NCBI GenBank assembly: GCA_013215905.1
Contig: JABSQI010000128.1
Location: forward strand, 1-5,524
Direction: 5' to 3'
DNA length: 5,524 bases
Source: Legionellales bacterium
Lineage (GTDB): Bacteria; Pseudomonadota; Gammaproteobacteria; PIVX01
Shown here: one piece after another, positions 1 to 5,524 of the stretch
Numbering within the stretch: the first letter of the stretch is position 1
Layout of the letters: each line of letters starts with the position of its first letter
Notes under the pieces: model-generated
Told to the model about the DNA's origin: nothing
Databases searched by the model: none
Seen by the model: the letters and a program-made list of their open reading frames with translations, nothing else
Program-made: the position numbers and the translations under genes

Positions 1-1771
<1,771 letters not shown>

Positions 1772-1774
1772 CTA

Positions 1775-4700
1775 TTATTTCTGTTCTAAATCAATATTTA
1801 TACCAAGAGCACGTATCTCTTTTACAAGCACATTAAAAGACTCTGGCATGCCTGCTTCCATACGATGATCTCCGTCAACAATATTTTTATATATTCTTGT
1901 ACGCCCTGTAACATCATCAGATTTCACAGTTAGCATTTCTTGTAGAGTATAAGCTGCGCCATAAGCCTCAAGTGCCCATACCTCCATTTCACCAAATCTT
2001 TGCCCACCAAATTGAGCTTTACCACCTAGTGGTTGTTGAGTAACCAAGCTATAAGAACCAGTAGAACGAGCATGCATCTTATCATCAACAAGGTGATTCA
2101 ATTTTAGAATATACATATAACCAACAGTTACAGGTGTATCAAACTTTCTACCAGTTCTACCATCACTTAAATTTATTTGTCCATGCTCTGGAAGACCTGC
2201 AATATTTAGCAATCTCTTAATTTCAGACTCACTTGCCCCATCAAAAACAGGGGTAGCAATAGGAACTCCATTTTTTAAATTGTGGCTTAATCTGACTACT
2301 TCATTATCATTTAGCTGAGATAAATCAATATTTTTACCAGAATCACCATTATATATCTTGTCTACAAAATCGCGGATTTCAACAGGATTCCTATTCTCAT
2401 CTAACATTTTTCCAACTTGTAGTCCCAAAGTTTTTGCGGCCCACCCTAAATGTGTTTCTAAAACCTGCCCGACATTCATTCGAGAAGGAACACCAAGAGG
2501 GTTCAATACAATGTCAACAGGTGTACCATCAGGCAAATATGGCATATCTTCTACAGGCACAACTCGGGATATAATCCCTTTGTTACCATGACGACCAGCT
2601 AATTTATCACCTGGTTGTAGCCTACGCTTAACAGCAAGATGAACTTTAACAATCTTTAAAACACCAGGAGCAAGATCATCTCCCTGGTTAATCTTATCTT
2701 TTTGTTTATTTAATTGTTCAGTATTTCTGATTTTACCTGCCTCTAGTTGCTTCTCTAACAATTCAACTTTTGAATTTAAGGCATCATCACTTAAATTTAT
2801 TTTAAACCACTGCTCTCTATCAACTGTATTTAAATACTCTTCACTAATAACTGTGCCTCTTGTTAACTGATTTGGGCCAGCATCAGCTGTACTATTTAAT
2901 AATATATTTTTTAATCTATTATATATGTCCTGTTCCAAGATTCTTAATTCATCATCTAAATCTTTTTGAGCTTGAGCAAGAGCGCTATCAGATATAAACT
3001 GAGCTCTAGAATCTTTACTTATTCCATCTCTTGTAAAAACCTGAACATCAATAACTGTACCATTTATTCCTGAAGGTACTCGCAAAGAAGTATCTTTTAC
3101 ATCAGAAGCTTTTTCACCAAATATTGCTCTTAAAAGCTTTTCTTCTGGGGTTAACTGGGTTTCTCCCTTAGGAGTAATTTTCCCAACAAGAATATCACCA
3201 GGAGCTACTTCCGCTCCTACATAAACAATTCCTACTTCATCCAGCTTAGATAAAACACCATCGCCAACATTAGGAATATCAGAAGTAATTTCTTCCTTAC
3301 CAATTCTGGTATCTCTTGCAATACAGGTTAATTCCTCTATATGAATAGAAGTAAATCTATCTTCTTGGACTATTTTCTCAGATAACAAAATTGAATCCTC
3401 AAAATTATATCCATGCCAAGGCATAAAAGCCACTAACAAATTTTGTCCCAAGGCTAATTCACCCATATCTGTACATGGCCCATCAGCTAGAATATCTCCT
3501 TTAGAAATTTTATCGCCTGACTCCACTAATACTCTTTGATTAATACATGTGTTTTGATTAGATCGGGAATATTTAGTCAAAGTATAAATATCTACACCTG
3601 TATCGCCATCTAAAGTTTCAGTCTCATTTACTCTAACAACTATTCTACTAGCATCTACAGAATCAACAATACCATCTCTCTTAGCAACTAAAGCAACACC
3701 TGAATCAACGGCAACTGTCCTTTCCATTCCCGTTCCCACTAGAGGTTTCTCAGAAATTATCGAAGGAACTGCTTGACGTTGCATATTAGAACCCATCAAA
3801 GCCCTATTAGCATCATCGTGCTCTAAAAATGGGATTAAAGATGCAGCAACAGAAACTACTTGTTTTGGAGATATATCCATATAATTAATATTACTAGCCT
3901 GAGTCATGGTAAACTCATTCTTATGTCTACATGGGACAAAATCTTCTACAATCTTTCCCTCAGCATCCAAATTAATATTTGATTGAGCTATATAGCATTC
4001 GTGCTCAACAATTGCTGAAAGATAATCAACTTTATCAGTTACCTTTCCATCAACAACACGACGACAAGGAGTTTCTAAGAAACCATATTTATTTGCTTTA
4101 GCATAGATAGCTAATGAATTAATCAACCCAATATTTGGACCTTCAGGGGTCTCAATAGGACAAACTCTACCATAATGAGTTGTATGAACATCCCTTACCT
4201 CGAATCCAGCTCTTTCTCTCGATAGACCTCCTGGCCCTAGGGCAGACATTCTTCTTTTGTGAGTAATCTCTGATAATGGATTTGTTTGATCCATAAATTG
4301 AGATAATTGGTTGGTACCAAAGAAAGAGTTAATTACTGATGATAATGTTTTCGCATTAATTAAATCAGAAGGTGTAAATACCTCATTATCTCTTACATTC
4401 ATTCTTTCACGAATAGTTCTTGCCATTCTTGAAAGACCAACACCAAATTGGTTGTACAATTGTTCACCAACCGTTCTAACTCTTCTGTTACTTAAGTGAT
4501 CAATATCATCAACTAAAGTTTTAGAGTTTATTAACTCAATTAAATATTTGATAATAGATATGATATCTTCTCTAGACAATGTTCTAACATTATCTGGAGT
4601 ATCCATATCTAATTTTTTATTTATTCTAAATCGACCTACTTCTCCTAAATCATATCTCGTTTCAGAGAAAAATAATTTATCGATAACACCTCTTGCAGTT

Positions 4701-5524
4701 TCTACATCAGGCGGCTCAGCATTTCTCAGTTGTCTATAGATATGTTCTACAGCTTCTTTCTCTGAGTTAGAAGGATCTTTTTGTAAAGTGTTGTAAATAA
4801 TTGCATAATCTGCAGAATTTACATCTTCTTTATGAAGGATAATTGTTTTAGAACCTGATTCAATTATTTGATCAATGTGCTCTTTTTCAAGAAGTGTTTC
4901 TCGATCAATAATTACTTCATTTCTTTCAATAGAAACAACTTCTCCAGTATCTTCATCAACGAAATCTTCTACCCAAGTTTTTAATACTCTTGCAGCTAAT
5001 TTTCGTCCTAAAATCTTTTTAAGTCCTGATTTACTAACTTTTACTTCGTCAGCTAAATCAAATAACTCTAATATATCTTTATCAGTTTCGTATCCAATAG
5101 CTCTAAAAAGAGTAGTTACAGGTAACTTTTTCTTTCTATCGATATAAGCATACATTACACTGTTAATGTCTGTAGCAAATTCAATCCAAGAACCTTTAAA
5201 AGGAATTACTCTTGCTGAATATAATTTAGTACCATTTGCATGGCGACTTTGACCAAAGAATACACCTGGAGATCTGTGTAATTGAGATACAATTACTCTT
5301 TCTGCTCCGTTAATTACGAATGTTCCTTTATTTGTCATATAAGGGATAGTCCCTAAATATACATCTTGAACGATTGTTTCAAAATCTTCGTGCTCAGGAT
5401 CTGTACAATAAAGTTTTAATTTGGCTTTTAAAGGTACACTGTGTGTTAAACCTCTATCAATACACTCATCTATCGAATATCTCGGTGGATCTACAAAGTA
5501 ATCCTGAAACTCCAATACGAATTG
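1775..5524 (-). CDS. rpoB: DNA-directed RNA polymerase subunit beta, 5' end beyond the right edge; apparent Bacteroidota/Gammaproteobacteria chimera
   Basis: This encodes the second-largest core RNA polymerase subunit, which forms one side of the active-site cleft and binds rifampicin. Visible are 1,249 residues ending in TAA at 1775-1777. The frame is open through the right edge (QFVLEF...), so the TTG at 5515 is an internal Leu codon; about 60-65 N-terminal residues are missing, judging by flavobacterial homologues. In order there are the beta1/protrusion with [20 protein letters not shown], the lobe ([18 protein letters not shown]), the rifampicin pocket at 4238-4318, the fork region with [20 protein letters not shown], the flap region, and [12 protein letters not shown] with the two NTP-contacting lysines (codons 2603-2605 and 2579-2581; E. 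coli K1065 and K1073). The C-terminal anchor is [20 protein letters not shown] and the protein ends [10 protein letters not shown]. Residues before about 4290 are Flavobacteriia-like. Those after about 4240 are gammaproteobacterial, so the gene as shown probably joins two organisms. No frameshift or internal stop occurs. Confidence 0.97.
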   Translation of the reverse strand, partial: QFVLEFQDYFVDPPRYSIDECIDRGLTHSVPLKAKLKLYCTDPEHEDFETIVQDVYLGTIPYMTNKGTFVINGAERVIVSQLHRSPGVFFGQSRHANGTKLYSARVIPFKGSWIEFATDINSVMYAYIDRKKKLPVTTLFRAIGYETDKDILELFDLADEVKVSKSGLKKILGRKLAARVLKTWVEDFVDEDTGEVVSIERNEVIIDRETLLEKEHIDQIIESGSKTIILHKEDVNSADYAIIYNTLQKDPSNSEKEAVEHIYRQLRNAEPPDVETARGVIDKLFFSETRYDLGEVGRFRINKKLDMDTPDNVRTLSREDIISIIKYLIELINSKTLVDDIDHLSNRRVRTVGEQLYNQFGVGLSRMARTIRERMNVRDNEVFTPSDLINAKTLSSVINSFFGTNQLSQFMDQTNPLSEITHKRRMSALGPGGLSRERAGFEVRDVHTTHYGRVCPIETPEGPNIGLINSLAIYAKANKYGFLETPCRRVVDGKVTDKVDYLSAIVEHECYIAQSNINLDAEGKIVEDFVPCRHKNEFTMTQASNINYMDISPKQVVSVAASLIPFLEHDDANRALMGSNMQRQAVPSIISEKPLVGTGMERTVAVDSGVALVAKRDGIVDSVDASRIVVRVNETETLDGDTGVDIYTLTKYSRSNQNTCINQRVLVESGDKISKGDILADGPCTDMGELALGQNLLVAFMPWHGYNFEDSILLSEKIVQEDRFTSIHIEELTCIARDTRIGKEEITSDIPNVGDGVLSKLDEVGIVYVGAEVAPGDILVGKITPKGETQLTPEEKLLRAIFGEKASDVKDTSLRVPSGINGTVIDVQVFTRDGISKDSRAQFISDSALAQAQKDLDDELRILEQDIYNRLKNILLNSTADAGPNQLTRGTVISEEYLNTVDREQWFKINLSDDALNSKVELLEKQLEAGKIRNTEQLNKQKDKINQGDDLAPGVLKIVKVHLAVKRRLQPGDKLAGRHGNKGIISRVVPVEDMPYLPDGTPVDIVLNPLGVPSRMNVGQVLETHLGWAAKTLGLQVGKMLDENRNPVEIRDFVDKIYNGDSGKNIDLSQLNDNEVVRLSHNLKNGVPIATPVFDGASESEIKRLLNIAGLPEHGQINLSDGRTGRKFDTPVTVGYMYILKLNHLVDDKMHARSTGSYSLVTQQPLGGKAQFGGQRFGEMEVWALEAYGAAYTLQEMLTVKSDDVTGRTRIYKNIVDGDHRMEAGMPESFNVLVKEIRALGINIDLEQK
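4238..4318 (-). other. rpoB: Rifampicin-resistance-determining region of rpoB, sensitive-type residues
   Basis: This stretch aligns without gaps to E. coli RpoB residues 507-533. It reads [15 protein letters not shown] followed by [12 protein letters not shown]. The positions most often changed in resistant strains keep the sensitive state: Q513, D516, H526, R529 and S531 (E. coli numbering). T replaces N at 518, which as I recall is the usual Bacteroidota residue and not a resistance change. The apparent taxonomic switch lies inside this region, so the residues come from two sources and should not be used to predict the phenotype of either. Confidence 0.85.
4240..4290 (-). other. Probable chimera junction inside rpoB
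   Basis: Upstream in the reading direction (higher coordinates), the protein has Bacteroidota residues up to DQTNPL (codons 4274-4291); gammaproteobacteria usually have DQNNPL. Next comes S415 (codon 4271-4273; Q410 is the first residue of QTNPL, counted from the TTG at 5515), where gammaproteobacteria have Ser and most Flavobacteriia have Ala. The two Leu codons of ALGPGGL (4238-4240 and 4223-4225) are CTA, a codon I did not find among about 35 Leu codons to the right but which recurs to the left. By codons 4163-4183 the sequence is clearly gammaproteobacterial (H-T-T-H-Y-G-R-V; Bacteroidota have H-Y-T-H-Y-G-R-L). The stretch between, EITHKRR, is nearly invariant across bacteria and is a natural place for reads of two species to be joined. 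The exact base cannot be fixed by eye. Confidence 0.7.
4291..5524 (-). other. Segment of Bacteroidota (Flavobacteriia-like) origin
   Basis: This is the 5' part of the assembled rpoB. Diagnostic blocks include [20 protein letters not shown] at the right edge, [33 protein letters not shown] (5162-5200), [40 protein letters not shown] and [18 protein letters not shown]. They match flavobacterial RpoB as I remember it nearly residue for residue. E. coli-type sequence is very different there, for example RGSWLDFEFD in place of [10 protein letters not shown]. Leu is almost always TTA, CTT or TTG. The assignment to Bacteroidota is firm; the class is likely and the genus unknown. Confidence 0.85.

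Noticed and set aside
4238..4318. N518T in the rifampicin pocket as a resistance mutation
   Set aside because: DQTNPL is, as I recall, the normal form in Bacteroidota, and the main resistance positions (D516, H526, S531) are wild type.
2358..5147. Four short plus-strand open frames opposite rpoB (2358-2591, 4311-4499, 4548-4739, 4875-5147)
   Set aside because: All lie antisense to conserved RpoB sequence, and none gives recognisable protein. They are shadows.
5513..5515. TTG at 5515 as the rpoB start codon
   Set aside because: The same frame continues to the edge as Q-F-V-L, matching the internal NQFVLEF of flavobacterial RpoB. The true start lies outside the window.
1775..5524. A novel or divergent single-lineage RNA polymerase
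   Set aside because: Each half matches a well-known family very closely. The mosaic is explained by joining two ordinary genes at a conserved site and does not call for a new lineage.

Overview
The window holds parts of two genes, both on the minus strand and adjacent in the usual order rpoB > rpoC. They encode the beta and beta-prime subunits of bacterial RNA polymerase. rpoB enters from the right edge without its first codons and ends at 1775. After a gap of about 20 bases, rpoC begins near 1753 and runs off the left edge at about residue 569 (E. coli numbering) of roughly 1,400. I see no RNA gene, mobile element, repeat array, CRISPR, promoter or terminator. No non-coding stretch exceeds about 70 bases, even with the latest rpoC start.

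The main result is that rpoB appears chimeric across two phyla. From the right edge to about 4290 the protein reads as a Bacteroidota RpoB, closest to Flavobacteriia as I remember them. Marks include [33 protein letters not shown] and [18 protein letters not shown]. From about 4240 to the rpoB stop it reads as a gammaproteobacterial RpoB ([25 protein letters not shown]-terminus [10 protein letters not shown]). The downstream rpoC is also gammaproteobacterial, and its zinc cysteines and catalytic aspartates fall exactly at E. coli positions when counted from the ATG at 1708. The switch lies in the rifampicin-binding region, one of the most conserved stretches of the gene. The reading frame is intact across it.

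The simplest explanation is a metagenomic assembly chimera that joined two co-occurring AT-rich bacteria at shared k-mers. A true inter-phylum recombination inside rpoB is possible but much less likely. The AT-rich composition of both halves would fit an aquatic or marine community of Flavobacteriia and a low-GC gammaproteobacterium. That habitat is an inference, and I cannot name the clades. If the chimera is confirmed, the window does not represent one organism and should be split at about 4240-4290.

In either parent the two products would assemble with alpha2 and omega into core RNA polymerase: beta supplies the rifampicin pocket, fork loop, flap and the NTP-contacting lysines, and beta-prime supplies the zinc-binding domain, rudder/lid and the Mg-binding aspartate triad. 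The annotated functions are secure. The single-organism integrity of the rpoB gene is not.
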